Shown: positions 23,544 through 36,690, counted from the first letter of the stretch. The stretch is DNA of 64,000 nt from Falciphora oryzae (GCA_000733355.1 JNVV01000011.1:734679-798678), one strand, 5' to 3'. Program-made: numbers and translations. Notes: generated by a model not told the origin, from the sequence alone.

Positions 23544-25781
23544 TTAGAAACGGTGGTACAGATCCTTTTCCTCCAGCTGATCCTTGGAGCGCTGGCGGCC
23601 ATGGTGGGAACCAGCCTGAGGACCGCGCCGGCGGTCGTAACTGGGCAAGGCGTCTTGCGCGGGGACCCGCTCGGCCATCTCGCGCTGAAACTGCCTCAGC
23701 GGCACCCGCTTGGGCGGCGGGCGGCGGTAGTGCTGGTTCTGGATCTCCTTCTCGCGAGCGAGCACGAGCTTGAAGAAGCGCACGACCTGGTGGAGCTGGT
23801 ACTGCAGGTTGTCCGGGCAGCCGATGATGTTGAAGAGCTTCTGGGCGTCGAGCAGCTGCTTGGCCATGACAAGGTCGGGCTGGCAGAATGTGCGGACGCG
23901 CATGGCGCGGCCGTCGGCGCGCATCATCTCGAGCACGCCCGTGATGGCGGCGGGCGAGCTGCACTCGACGCCGTAGAACTTGAAGTCGTGCAGGTGCAGC
24001 AGCACCAGCTCCAGCTGCGTCTCGACGTCGTACCGGAACCCGACCACGCGGGGGCGGCCCTTCTGCCGCCACGCCTCGGCCACCTTGTTGAGCTTGACCG
24101 GCTGCAGCCGGCCCGCGTTGAACTGCGCCGCGATGTAGCCCTCGAGCGCCGTCGTGACGAGGAACTCGAGCTCGCAGTAGAAGACGCTCTGCTCGCGCGG
24201 GTCCAGCGATATGTCCAGCCTCGACACGGCGCGCCGGTCGCTGGTGCCGCCGCCGCCCGGCCCGCCCGTGGGCCGCGGGCCGAGCCGGTGCGCCGCCGTG
24301 CCTTTGAGGTCGGCGCGCTCGACCACGTCCTTGGCGGCCTTCTTGAGCGACTCGAAGATGCCCCGCTTCCGCTGCTGCTGCGGCGGCTGAGATTGACCTC
24401 GGGTGACGCCGCTCACACCGCCACCTGCCGCCCGGCCCGTGTTCTCCAGCCATCCCCTCTCGCCGATGAGCACCTTGCGCCGAGGCATCTTCTCTTCCAT
24501 CGTCTCGATGAAGGGCGTGAGTGGCGAATACACACGCGGGTAGTTCGCACCCTGGTCGGTGGCGGTTCCTGTCCTGATCGGGGGATCATCGTTGAAGATA
24601 TCGGCCTGCATCGACATGTGGGTGTTATATAGCTGCTCATACTCGGCGAGGGACTGCATCACGGCTCCAGACCGCTCAACAGCCTCGGGTCCATCCCTGG
24701 AGTCTGGAGGGGTGACGACGACTATGGTCTCGTAGTCGGACTCGTATTCATCCTTGCGTTGCTCAGTCGAGTAGATGGAGGGCGAAGGGTTCGAGTTTGC
24801 ACGGCTCCTGCCTTCTCCGAACCGAGGCATATTGGTAGTTATCGTAGACTTGGACCGTTCAAGGACAACCGGCTCCTGCATGATCTCGATGGGAGTCTTG
24901 CGGTGGGAGGGGCTTCCGCGAATCTGCGCCGTGACAGTGTCGACGGACGGGCGCGGGCCGCCGCGGCGCTGGGCAATGCTCGGGGGCACGTAACGGTCGT
25001 CAATGGCTGCAGCGGGGGCCGCTTGCGCGCCAAGATGCCCGTCGTGGCTCAGGTTGGCCGGATAGCGGGCTCGCCTGGTGGCACACCGGGCAGGAGAGTC
25101 CTCACGAAAATGCTGGGGAGCGAGCGGCATCGGCCTGACTGGATACTGCCGGGAAGGGACTGGGCCGGCGCGTCGGGCGGGAGACTGCCCGCGGGCCTTG
25201 GCGTAACCATGCGAACCCGAGGGCGGGCCCGGAGGAGGAGCATGGCGGTGAGAGAGAAATGACGCCGCCGCCTGGGGCACCGCGGCGAACGCGTCGTCCT
25301 CGCTGTATGCCCGATAGTGAGAGCGTTGGGCGGGGGCGCTATCCGCACCACCAGGCCTGCCTCGTCCGGAGCCCTTCTCTGGGGAGCCGGGCCGCGAGAT
25401 TCTGCTGGGTTGTTAGCCGACCTGGCCGCTATACTAGCGGCGTGGGGACCAAGAGAGCAAAAGATTAGGTTCTCACGCTTCTGCCAGAAGATTCATCTGC
25501 GAGTCGGTGAAGCTCATATGCAGAGTGACGCCGCGGTCCGGAGACTGGTCGCGCCGAGGCGGGGATGAGGGCATGGTGAGAGACGGGGTCGAGAGTGGGA
25601 TGAAGTCGCCCCGAATTGGCGTCGGCGTCGGAGTGTCTGGGCGTGCCACGGCGGACGACGGCTGGACGGGCGAGGCTTGTGCTCGAGCGCGAGGAGACGA
25701 CGTGGGTTTAAACATTCCATAACGGTGCAGGCCGGCCGCGTCCCTATCAGGCTCTGCTTCCCCGTGGGTGCTGGCAGCCAT
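23544..25781 (-). CDS. Conserved-looking fungal protein of unknown function
   Basis: Exons are 25781-25477 and 25401-23544 (donor gtgaga, branch gctaac), giving 720 residues. The first 450 residues are Pro/Ser/Arg-rich and probably disordered, with an acidic Tyr-containing patch (KDEYESDYETIVVVTPPD) that looks like a phosphorylation or binding segment. A basic amphipathic helix follows (RGIFESLKKAAKDVVERADL). Residues about 475-640 form a compact domain starting FYCELEFLVTTALEGYIAAQ and including FRYDVETQLELVLLHLHDFK and QKLFNIIGCPDNLQYQLHQV, where base composition and hydrophobic pattern look most constrained. I cannot assign this domain. The last 60 residues are basic and disordered. A scaffold role is only a guess. 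It is divergent from the flavin monooxygenase. Confidence 0.8.
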
Positions 25782-28010
25782 GATGATGCAGCAAATCGAA
25801 CGTGCTAGAACAAGAAGGCCGAGCAGTCCTCGTCGCGGATCCAGCTGCCTGGGGTCGGTAGGTAGGTGCCCGGGTGGTGCCTGGTAGGCAGGGACGGGAC
25901 CGCGGTTAGAGGGAGGCAACGCGAGGTCACGGGGTCTAGCTCTTTCGCGTTGTGTGGGGGTTTGCCTGCTCCAGGTAGGAACCTCGGCCGACAGTGGCCC
26001 AAGCTCTAAGCCGTCCGAACTCGCTGGTTGTATCGAGGGGAGGGTGCATGTCTATTGCGGCTCAGCTGCCGAGCCCCGGGCCGAGCTGGCAGGTTTCCAG
26101 AGAAAGTCCCGTCTCAAACAACCGCGACGTCCACAGCCAGGCAATATTCCAAACCCAGCTGGCATATGGCAGCCACTCAACCCCCCAACACCCGCTCCCT
26201 TCAGACGAGGCAGGAGAGCGTTTCCTGCGCATGACAGAAGAAGAGGCAGGGCCTGAGCACAACAGCAAAAGAGACAAGGAGAGGCAGCGGGAGACACTGG
26301 TCCCGGGAGTCTATCTCTCTAGTCAATGCCCTCCGCTAGGGATGGAGGGAGGTAGAGCAACGCTGCCACCACGGCGCTTTCCATTGTGGTAGCATTTCCG
26401 GCACCTTTTTTGATATTCCTCCTTTGTGTACCTAAGCCACTTGCTTTTGCACCCAGACTGGCTCGAAGAGCCGTCGTCCACTGCCCTCCTGGTTCCGTTC
26501 TGTGAGTCTGGGCCTAGCCTTAGACATCGGGATAAGAAGAATCGCAAACTGCAACCAACTTGGGGGAGGAGAGAAGCAACAAGGTTAGAGGCGACAAGGG
26601 AGAAAGAAAGAAAAAAAAAAAAAAAAAAAAAAAGGAAGAGATGCAAACCAGCGCTTGTACCTTCCATCATGGTCAACCATTGGCAATATTATGACCCGTG
26701 ACTCCTTCTGCCCGGCTAGGGACAAAGGCATATCATATCTGACATTGCTTCGATGTATACGGGCAGAGATACATCCAAATCCATCATTGTTTGTCCGCCA
26801 GCCGACGCCGACTCCGAAAAAGAGCCAACGGCTCGAGCCCGCGTATCTGCCGTGCGTCAGCGCCGGCCGGCTGACCGACCGGCAGGCAGGGCCTGGACTA
26901 GTTATGCACAGCAAACAGCAGCACCCCCGTCGACGCTTGGGCGGCTTTGGTCCCCGGCTGCTCGGCTTTGCACCGGCGCGTGCGTCTCGCTTCCCCAACC
27001 GGAGCAGTGACGACTGTGAGTCTGCGGAGAAACCCTTGGCGGGGGGAGTGGGGCGCGGACGGGTCACGTGCGGGTCCCAGCCCAGCGCCTGCCCGGCCGA
27101 GAGCGCGCGCCCATTGCCGACCAGCACAGCCGTGGGCCACAGCGTCTCCACCAACCAAGGCGGGCGCTCAATTACCGTGCTCGACTCCCGTGGCTGCTCC
27201 TCCCAGCTCGCCTGGCAGCACACCCTCCTCCACGTCGCCGGCCCTCCCTCGGGTCGCCAATGTCTGACGTCCCCAGCGAGCCCCGCTCCCGCCGTGTCGG
27301 CTCTGCTGTCGGTCGCCCACTCTACTACTGCCCGCTCAATCCGTACCAATGTGCTACCGCCGTCACTGCTGCTGCTCCCTACCAGGGGCCGCGCATCGCC
27401 CTGGTCCTGGTCCTGGCCCTGGCCCTCCCTGATCCTGGCCCTGCTTCTCCTTCGGCTTCTGCTTCTGCTTCCAGCGAGACCCCCTCGGTCCGCCGCCTGG
27501 GCCTGCCTGCCTGTCGCGGCTGCGACTGCCCTCGCCTCGGGACGGTTTTCCCGGCGCTCATGTGCTCCCCTGCCACCCCCGTGGCACTGCCGCGCGCCTG
27601 TACCGGTCCCTGAGAGCTGTCATGCTCGATTCGCCCTTGATATTGCACGGCCCCATCGGCTGGGTGGTTCCTGGCGCCGGGGGTAAATGCGCTTTTACCA
27701 TTTATTCCCAGCTGTGGCCGCCGTAGCAATGCCACACGCCTTTGTCGCCATCTGACCTTGTCCTCCAAGGTCCCAGACAAGAGATATACCTTCACCGACG
27801 TGTCCGCTTTGCTTCTCTGTCCCCGTAACCTGCTTTGTCTCATTCACGCAGACACGCCTACGCACACACACACACTCTCTCTCTCCCTGGCCCCCCATCC
27901 CCGTCTATATCTCGGTGTCCTTCTATCCTTTATCCTCCTCCGCGCAGCTCCGCCGGCTAAACAACACATACGGGCACCCCCTGCCAACCAACACACCTTT
28001 TTAAAACGTG
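25782..28010. other. Divergent 2.2-kb promoter region
   Basis: The region contains an A23 tract (26611-26633), a CACGTG core (27065-27070) and a (CA)n(CT)n stretch (27861-27886), with a pyrimidine-rich leader before the monooxygenase. A 343-codon plus-strand open frame (26655-27686) starts at a TTG and is of low-complexity composition; I do not call it a gene. Confidence 0.45.
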
Positions 28011-30396
28011 ATGGCTGAAAAAGCGCAGCCGAGTCGAGACTCGTCGACTCATTATGACATTGGTAATTACTGCCGCCGCATATCAGAGAAAGGAAACAGA
28101 GAGAAAAATACAGGATTCTGCGGGTCACATATGGTGGAGAAGCCCCAAGACCGGTTCGGCTAACCACTATGGAGCAAAAAAAAGTCATCGTCGGCGCTGG
28201 CCCTGTAGGCCTGATGCTCTCAACCTGTCTAGCGCGATGGGGCTACAAAATCAAGCACATCGACAACAGGAGCGAGCCCACGCCAACCGGACGTGCTGAC
28301 GGCATCCAGCCACGCTCGCTGGACCTGTTGCGCAACATGGGGCTGAAGTCGGCAATCATGGAGCACAAGCCCGCACGCGTCTATGAGGTCGCCTTCTGGG
28401 ACCCGTCCGCCACCAGCCCGGGCATCGAGAGGACAGGCACCTGGGCCAGCTGCCCCAACTTCATCGACGCCAGGTATCCCTTCACGACGCTGCTGCACCA
28501 GGGCTTCATTGAGCGCGTCTTTATCTCCGACCTGGCAAAGAACGATGTCCAGATCCAGAGGCCCTGGACCATCGCCGGCTTCACCTCGGACCCGGCCAGC
28601 GATCCGGTTTACCCGGTCGAGGTGCAGCTGCAGCACGTTGACGGCACTGCCCGCGAGACCGTCCGCGCCAAATATCTCTTTGGTGGCGAGGGCGCCCGCT
28701 CCTTCATCAGGGAGCAGCTGGGGATCGGCATCAGGCACAAGGACCCGATCGAGCACGTCTGGGGCGTCATGGATGGAGTAGTCCAAACCGACTTTCCCGA
28801 CATCAAGGTATGTGCGGTTTTTTAAACTCTTGATTCCCCCCCCCCCCTCCCAAGCGCCCGGGGCCCTGCAGGGGCTGTTGCCATGTTCGGTGGTCTTTCG
28901 GCGCATCCGCCAGCCAGGTTGCCCAGTCTCGGCTTCCGCGCGCCGGCATCTCGGTCGGGATCTTGCAGGCCTAAGCGTCCAGCCCCCCTTGCCTGCTCTG
29001 ACGTCGGGCTGCCGCTGTGAGCGTAGCTGACTCGGTCGGATCAGATGAAATGCACGATTCACTCCCAACACGGCTCAATCATGGTCATCCCCCGCGAGAA
29101 CAACATGGTGCGCCTCTACATCCAGATTGCCTCTTCCACCGATAAGGATTGGAACCCGCGCAAAACCGCGACCGAGGCCGAGGTGCAGGCGTCCGCCAAG
29201 AAGATTTTCCAGCCCTTCTCGGTTGAGTGGGACAGGGTTGAGTGGTACTCTGTGTATCCCATCGGCCAGGGCATTGCCGACAAGTACACTCTCGACCACC
29301 GCGTTTTTCTGGGTGGCGATGCCTGCCACACACACAGCGTGAGTCCCCAACCCCTTGCGAGAGTAAGATCCGGAGAGAAAGATGGAGAGCCGCAAGCGAC
29401 TGACTCCAGTTGCGACAATTATAGCCCAAGGCGGGCCAGGGAATGAACACGGCGTTCCTCGACGCCCAGAACCTGGCGTGGAAGATACACGCTGTTGAAC
29501 AGGGCTTTGCCGACCGGAAGCTGCTGGAGACGTACGAGCCGGAGCGCAGAGCCGTGGCAGAAACGCTGCTCGACTTCGACAACAAGTATGCCAAGCTGTT
29601 TTCACAGCGTCCGCCAGACGCTAGCGAGGTTCGGGCTGCTTCGGAGAACCACGGCAAGCAGGGAGGCGACGACAACGAGTTCGTCAAGACCTTCAAGGAG
29701 GCCTGCGAGTTCACGAGCGGCTACGGAGTCGCGTACAAGCCCAACGCGCTGAACTGGTCGCCCAGCCACCCGGCATCGTCCGACCTGATCAACCCCGAGG
29801 GCAACAAGCTCCGGACCGGGAGGCTGTTCCTCAACTCCGACGTGACGCGCATCGTAGACGCAAACGTGGTCCACCTGGAGCAGGAGGTGCCTCTTAACGG
29901 CTCGTTCCGCATCTTTGTATTCGCCGGAAAGCCGTCCCTCACCCGTGTTGCACTCGCCGACTTCGCACGACAGATGCTCCGAAAAGGCTCCTTCTTGGCC
30001 TCGTACCTGAGGCCAGACGTGGACACGGTGTCATACCATGAGAGGCACAACCCGCACAGCCTGTTCTTTACCTTCTGTACCATTTTTGCTGCCCCTCGGA
30101 GCTCGGTTGAGATCAGCCGCGACGTCCCCGATGTTCTCGCGCGCTACCGTGACCATGTGTACGCCGACGACCGCCAGAACTACGAGAGCAGCGCGTGGGG
30201 CCAGCCCGTCATGTCTGCACACAAGAAGATGGGGCTGGACGAGGAGCGCGGCGGCGTGGTGGTTGTCCGGCCGGACGGCTACGTTGCCCTGTCGGCTCGG
30301 CTCGTGGAAGGGAGCGGCACGGTGGATGCGCTCAATGAGTACTTTGGCTCGTTCTGCACACGGAGTCTCGGCGGCAAGGTCACGGCACAGCTGTGA
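28011..30396 (+). CDS. FAD-dependent phenol 2-monooxygenase-type hydroxylase
   Basis: Exons are 28011-28062, 28185-28807, 29045-29338 and 29425-30396, giving 646 residues, near the usual length for fungal phenol hydroxylases. The family hydroxylates phenolic rings with NADPH and O2. The FAD Rossmann motif [16 protein letters not shown] appears at 15-30 only after intron 1 is removed. Further marks are [35 protein letters not shown] across intron 2, and the second FAD motif [17 protein letters not shown] across intron 3. From about residue 450 follows the thioredoxin-like C-terminal domain ([23 protein letters not shown]). An ATG at 28169 inside intron 1 is in frame with exon 2 and gives an alternative short start. 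No pathway partners lie nearby, so the substrate is unknown. Confidence 0.9.
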
Positions 30397-31780
30397 AGCG
30401 CTGCAGAAGGCGAGAAGGACGCATTTTCACCTGGCTTGGCTTGATTCGCGCGCTCGACTCACATCATACACTACACTACACTGTCATCTGAGCGGTTTTA
30501 TATCATGATCTATGCTTCTCCTCCTTCTTCCTTGCTTCCTGGCTGTTCTCCTCCCGAGCACATACAAAGGTCCTCTGCACTTCCATGACGGGGCGTTATT
30601 GAGAGTATACCCATTTCAGCACGACCACTGTTCATACCCAGAATTGTACTCAAAGCAGTAACTCGATAATTACTTGCCACGCTAGGTATTCATGCGCTTT
30701 GGTACTTGCTTGGAGAGTTTATTAACTATTTAGCTAGAATTAAATTACGAGCGTCGAATTTGAAGTTAGTGCTGCGGCGAGCTTGTCAAACTTGGCTGTT
30801 TCGTTCTGTGCCACTTATACAACGTGGCATGTACCCCTACATTATACATTATCCAATTTTACAAAAAGAAAAAAAAAAAGAAGCGGAGGCGACGAAACTA
30901 TCACCACGAATGGTTCCGGCTGGATGTATTTTACAATGAACCGTTTGACATGCCAGTCACATAGAAGATAATACCCACACGGCTACTGTGTGCAAAGCCA
31001 AACTCGGGCCCCCATAGCACCACCGGTTGCACTAGAATAGAATGTGTAGCCGAATGCCGCAAAGGGCTTAGCGCATATCCCAAAACGGTGTAATTTGGTG
31101 TAAAAGAACTGGACGACTATCCATCTCCGGGCCTTCCATCCACCTCGACGATTTTATATAACAAACGGCCAGAAACGGCGTCACAAAACTTAGCGGGTTT
31201 TTGTTCTGGATTAGATCGCATTCGGACCTACCTGCTACCTGGGCAAAGTACAGTGAAGATTAGAAGCGTGGATCGCAGTTCTTTGTTCCCTTTACCTAGC
31301 CCTAGCCCTCAGTCAAAGAAGGTGGAAAGTGCCATAAAATCACGCTTGTCGCCTTTGGCAAACAGACTGTTCGACCCGCCATACACTCTGCTTTTGACTA
31401 ACACTATAGGCCTTCGTTTCACTGAGTGACTTTCCAGGAGGCTCCTCCTGCCTGCTGTTGTTTTTCTTCTCCGTCCTGTTTGTTCTCGGGTGGTGGACGT
31501 CTCGGCTGCTCTTTCCTGGCCAGGCCTGGGTCCCCCCATCCCACCCCATACCTTAGCCAGCCAGCCCGGCCACCACCGGTGACAGCCAGGTGAGGGCGAA
31601 GTGACTTGCAAGGGCTGATCTTGTCAAGACAGCATTAGAGGCAGACCCAATACCGACCGCCTTTGGCCTAGGGTTATTCTGCCCGCCCTCTGCGCACACT
31701 TCCCCCACCCTTTAAATCCTCCCGCCACTTGATCCCGTCACCACAACCTTCTTTCCTCCACCAACACAACCAAAGCAACA
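30397..31780. other. Intergenic region, locally AT-rich
   Basis: From about 30580 to 31240 the sequence is noticeably richer in A/T than its surroundings. There is no recognisable transposon remnant and no gene. The last 150 bp are the C/A-rich leader of the SUMO protease. Confidence 0.45.
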
Positions 31781-34700
31781 ATGCCCGCCAACACGGGAAG
31801 AAAGAGAAGAGCCTCGAGCTCCGAGGCCGAGCTCCGCGCCGCGCTCCAAGAGGTATGCAACCTGACCGTCTTTTTACCCTTTTTCTTTCTGTCCCGTCTC
31901 GTTCTCGCGCGCTTGATGCAAAGTACGCTCGCTGCCTTGCCCACTGGGCTCGCGCAGGTCGAGAATGTGCCAGACGGACACGCCATTGCAAGGCTGCAAC
32001 GGCCCTCGACCCACTGGCTTCATCTGGTTCTGACATCTTTCATCTATACAGGAGCAGCCCAGCCTCTGGGGCTGGGCCCAGACGGTACTTCGGTCCGTCT
32101 ACAGCGCCGTGGCCGAGGCGCTGCGCTTCGGTATGTATCAAGCAATATCAGCCCCATTGTTTCACGAATCTTGTTCTGGCTGCTAACTGGGTTTTTGGAA
32201 GGCGCGGCCACCATTGCCTCGGCACCCGCAGCCGCAGCTGGCGCTGCGCAGACCATACTGGTGGTCGAGACCAGTGCCTCCTCTCCGTCGGGAGACACGT
32301 GGGTTAAACGCCGCAAGGCGACCCGCGGCGTCGACCGTGGAGAGGAGGCGCTGCGTAAGGTGAGTGCGATTTGAGGAGCTTCCCATGCGCAAAGGGCCGG
32401 CCAGCTGCGAGCCCCATTCACAGCTCGCGGCCCCGCCCCACCCAGCAGCCTGGGGCGCGTCTCCACTCTGGACAACGCAGTCCAGTCACGGCTGGCTCAC
32501 TGCCACCTCAGACCTGACACAGAATTGAAGCTAACATTGAGCTCTTCGAAACAGCCGCCGGTGAGATTTCCCAGCGGCTTCAGCCCGAAGAACAGGAAGC
32601 TCTCCAGGCGCAAGCCGGTCTTCGCACCGGCGTCTCGTCCACCAGCTGGCCTGCCAGCACCACCTGCGGCTCGGGCTGCCGAGCTGAGCGAGAGCCGCCA
32701 GCCTCTCCTCCCCCAGGCCGGGCCTCGCGCCGACGCCGCCACTTTGGGGAGGCGGCCGACAGTCGCCGAGCTGAAGCAACTGCACATCCGGGCACCCACC
32801 CGGGAAGCCGCCTCTCGGCCCCTGCAGCCGCAGGCCCTCCACCCATCCCATCAGCCCGAGGGCTCGAAGGCCCCGCCTCGCCCTGTAAAGGGCATCCTCA
32901 AGCACCCGGCCGCCCTGCTGCGGGATAGATTGCGCCGCCAGCGGCGCATTCAAGAAATCACCTCCAGGCGTCGCGTCACTATTAAGTCGCCGCCTCTGCG
33001 CTCGCCCTCCCCGCCCGCCGACTTCAATTGGCGCGGCCATTTCAGAGTCCCAAGCCCGTCGTCGCCCTCGCCGCCCGCCGATTTCAATTGGCGCGGCCAT
33101 TTTGGAGTCCCGAGCCCGTCGTCGTCCTCCAACGACTCTGAGCCCGAGGAGCCCGGCTGCACGGGACCTGTGATCCACCTCTCACCGAGTCCGAGCCCAT
33201 ATCCCGCTCCAGACCTCCCTCCTACCTCACCTCCTGCTCAGCACGTCACCTCTACTTCACATCTCGCTCAGGACGTCGCTTCTCTCCAACGTCCTACTCC
33301 CGACTTTACTCCCATCCCAGACCATTCTGAGGACATCACTCCCATCACGTCGCGCATCGAGCAAGCATTGGAGACTCGCCAGCCGATTGCATCAACACCG
33401 ACCCAGGCAGAGGACGCGCCGCAGACGCACAGCACCGCCCCCGCCATGGACTCCTCCAGCACCATGAGTGCCACAAAGAGGCCCCCGGACTCCAGTCGTC
33501 TCGCTCAGACGCCGATGCGGCAAGCTCCCGCAAGGACCTGGAATGGCTTCCAGACCCCGCAGCCGCCGCGCGCGGATGCACTCGCCAGGAGCAGGCAGGT
33601 TTCAGGCAGTTCATCACGACTGCCTCCCAAGCTATTCCGCCCCGGTCTCATGACCTCGCAGCGTGTCGACGCGCAGACGGAAGGGCCTGTCGCTGCAGCT
33701 ATAGACACACGCACCTCTACTTCCTCTAGCAGCACACTACGCCCCCCTGCTTCCGACCTACCCGGTTCCTTCCCCCCTACAGCGCCAGACCGTATGGATG
33801 TGGACATATCCGGAAACCCCTCCATCGCGCGCTCGGTATTTCCCTCTCTGCAGTCGTCGACTAGAAAGTCCAGGTTCAGACCGCCGTCACATGCCACAGT
33901 GACGCCCCGGAAAAAGAGCATCGACACCCATGACTTTTCGCTTATCGGCGAGTCGCCCGAGTCTACGGCGCCGCCAACTCCGGAAACTAAAACACAATCG
34001 CCAGAAGCGCGCCGTCAGGAGATGCTAGCCTTCTTTGCCGATGACACCCGTGACATCCGCTTCCCTGGAATTGAGGCTGAGGACAAGGTGGATTCGATCA
34101 GCAAGATGCAGCAGTCACCTACTACCCATTCACCAGCCCATTCACCGGTCGATTCACCGCGTCACTCACCACCACGGTCAAACTCATCATCTCCCGCGCC
34201 ATCTCAGCCAAACTCGCCACAGGCACCATCACATTCTTCGTCGCCACTCGCACCCTCTAAGCCGGAAGACGATCTTGATTTCCCGTCTTTCCCAGCGCTT
34301 ACCATCAGCTCGGGCAAGGACGATGAGCTTGCTTGCGCCGTCCAGCTCCGCATAGAAGCCGAGGAGGAGGAAGAGAGGGAGCGAGTCAGACGTGCCGAGG
34401 AGGCGAAGCGCAAGGAGGAGGCCGAGAGACTCGAAAGAGAGGAGAGAGAACGTCTCGAGCGCAGCGGAGGCTTGCGACTCCCCAAGGCAGCCATTGTCCA
34501 GCAGGTATCCGAGGACTGGCACACCAAGATCTTAGACACTCTCCGGGCTAGAGAAACGACAGCGTTGGCCAAGTCGGCTGAGGGAACCGAGATTCTCGGT
34601 CGGGACTTCAGGCAGGTTGTCCCACCCACTGTCTGGCTGAATGACGAGATCGTCAACTCGAGCCTGTCGTACGTGGCAAAGTACATCAACGACAAGACTG

Positions 34701-35221
34701 GCACTAAGAACGCAGTCAAGTGTGTACTGCTCAACTCGTATTTCTGGAAGCACCTCAACGACCGTGGACCCGATAGCACGCAGCGATGGCTCCGACGGCT
34801 GGGCGTCAACCAAGGAAACTACCTCAGCGTCGAGACATTCCTCATCCCAATCAACCTCGGGAACGCGCACTGGACGTTGGGCATCGTTCGGCCGAAGCAG
34901 GGTGTCGTGGCGCACATAGACTCGCTCGGACCGCAAGGCGCCGGGAGTCCCCGGATCGCAGGCGTGCTCCTCAAATGGGTCAAGACGTTCCTCGGACCTC
35001 ACTACGACGAGACCCACTGGAAAGTTCGCGACTACGAGTCACCCAGCCAGACCAACTCATGGGACTGCGGAGTGCACTCCATCACCAACGGATTCTGCAT
35101 CGCCCTCGACATCGACCCCTCGACATACCAAGCCAGCGACATGCCAAAGCAGCGCCTGAGACTTGCCGGTGTCCTGCTGAACGGCGGCTTTACGGGCGAC
35201 TTTGACATATCCGACCTGTGA
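31781..35221 (+). CDS. ulp1: Ulp1-type SUMO protease (C48 cysteine peptidase)
   Basis: Exons are 31781-31852, 32052-32130, 32202-32359 and 32555-35221, giving 991 residues. Ulp1 matures SUMO and removes it from substrates, typically at nuclear pores. The N-terminal 100 residues contain a hydrophobic Trp/Ala-rich segment assembled from three small exons. Residues about 105-640 are Pro/Ser/Thr-rich and disordered, including a 20-residue tandem duplication encoded at 33001-33120. A Glu/Arg coiled coil follows at about 700-740. The catalytic domain occupies the last 240 residues, with His875 (NAHWTLGIV), Asp892 (VAHIDSLG), Gln935 and Cys941 (QTNSWDCGVH). All catalytic residues are present. Exon 4 begins at 32555 after a gctaac branch. 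Confidence 0.93.
33001..33120 (+). repeat. 60-bp tandem duplication within the SUMO protease
   Basis: Two adjacent 60-bp units (33001-33060 and 33061-33120) match at 53 of 60 positions by eye. Each encodes 20 residues containing PPADFNWRGHF followed by VPSPSS. Only one residue inside this core differs between units (R or G before VPS). Confidence 0.9.
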
Positions 35222-36641
35222 AGCCGAGATCTCCGGCAGCCACGGCCTTGCCGAAAGGCCATGGAGCCACTTTTTTCCCTCCTCCACGACTCGGGGCCGA
35301 TGCGCACGCCAGATCTCGTGGGCGTCCCCACCGTGGTCAGAATCCGGCTCAACGCGCCCCATCATGTTCCAGCACGACGCACGATGCACGGGCTGATCTA
35401 AACCGCGAGTCGGGGTGTTTGCAAGGGGGGCTCCACGTTTTCTTCTCCCAAGAGCACACAATGACGACCTACCTACCTATCATCTTGTCCAATCACCTTG
35501 TCTATCTACGCGGACCGTTCTGTTTTACATCTTTTTTTTTTTTTTTTTTCTCTTAATTCTTCTTGGTGCCTAATATGCGAACAAGTTGAGCGCTTCATAA
35601 ACAGGGAGACATTTGGTATTTTATTGTCTTGGCACCATCAAACGAACCCCAGTTTGAGCCGACTCTTCCGAGCCAGAGTTCACTGACCCAATCAACGTTA
35701 GAGGGACTAGGCTAGCCGCTCGATTCCTCTTCCTTTTTCTCGCTAGGACGGACCGACGGCAGGCATTACAATCTTCACATGAAAGATATTGGTCAAGATC
35801 AGGAGAAGCGGTCAAGGCCGTTGTCTTCCCTGGACGTCTCGTTGCACCGCCACGCGGTTGAGTCGGACTCGTTTATTCATCATCATCAGGCTCCATACAG
35901 GAGAATCATGGACGGCGTTGTGGATGTTTCGATTACCTTTATTTTTCTCGTCTTCTCATTCTCGAAATTTTTTTCCAGCTCAGTGTTCCGTTTCCGCTCT
36001 GCTTGTTTGTTGGTTCTCAGCGTCTCCGCTCGTCTCTACCTCCTACTTCGGGAGTAGCATTTTACTGGCGCTTTGAACCATGGATGTTGGATTACTAGGT
36101 CGAACGGGTACCTTGATAGGTGGATGCCTTAGATTTTCGTTGGGCCGCGCCAACTTGGAGGACCCCACCACTTTTACGAAGCCTGCTTGTTTGTGTGCTT
36201 ATGCGTGTGTTTGTTTTATCTGCCCGGGAACGTTGGCGTCTTTGGTGTTTTCTAGAAGGTTTCTGCAGGGTGTAGCATCTCAAGACAAATTAAAATGCTT
36301 AATGCAGTCGGGTCAGCTGGACAACGGACGGCTCAGCTCTCAGTTGAAGGGTACCCCGACATTGATTTCGCGACGTGCGTAGAATAAGGTGATGGCCCAG
36401 GCATCATGTATGATGGTAGTCCGACGGACGAACACAATGATGACACGATGGGGTGGCAACGACGCAGCCAGCCGAGCGAGCAAACAGACGCCGCCGGCGC
36501 GGAAGAGAGTCGAAAAAAAAAAAAAAAAAAAAAGAAGTGTTGCATGCATCAGTTATTGGCGTAGGGTGTAGGGGTTGAGAGTGGCGGCACCGGCGTGCCC
36601 GTTTTCCTCGTCGCTCCGGACGCCCACTCGAGATGCGGCAC

Positions 36642-36645
36642 GTGT

Positions 36646-36689
<44 letters not shown>
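36642..36689 (+). repeat. (GT)n microsatellite
   Basis: A 48-bp dinucleotide tract of GT with one interruption (GTGTGTGTAT near 36650). It lies in the long gene-free region. Confidence 0.95.

Positions 36690-36690
<1 letters not shown>

Noticed and set aside
23538..24632. 364-codon plus-strand frame opposite the unknown-function gene
   Set aside because: It lies fully within a well-supported spliced minus-strand gene and has biased Leu/Val/Arg composition.
26655..27686. 343-codon plus-strand frame upstream of the monooxygenase
   Set aside because: It starts at TTG, has low-complexity Leu/Pro/Ala content and shows no domain or splice signals; more likely promoter DNA.
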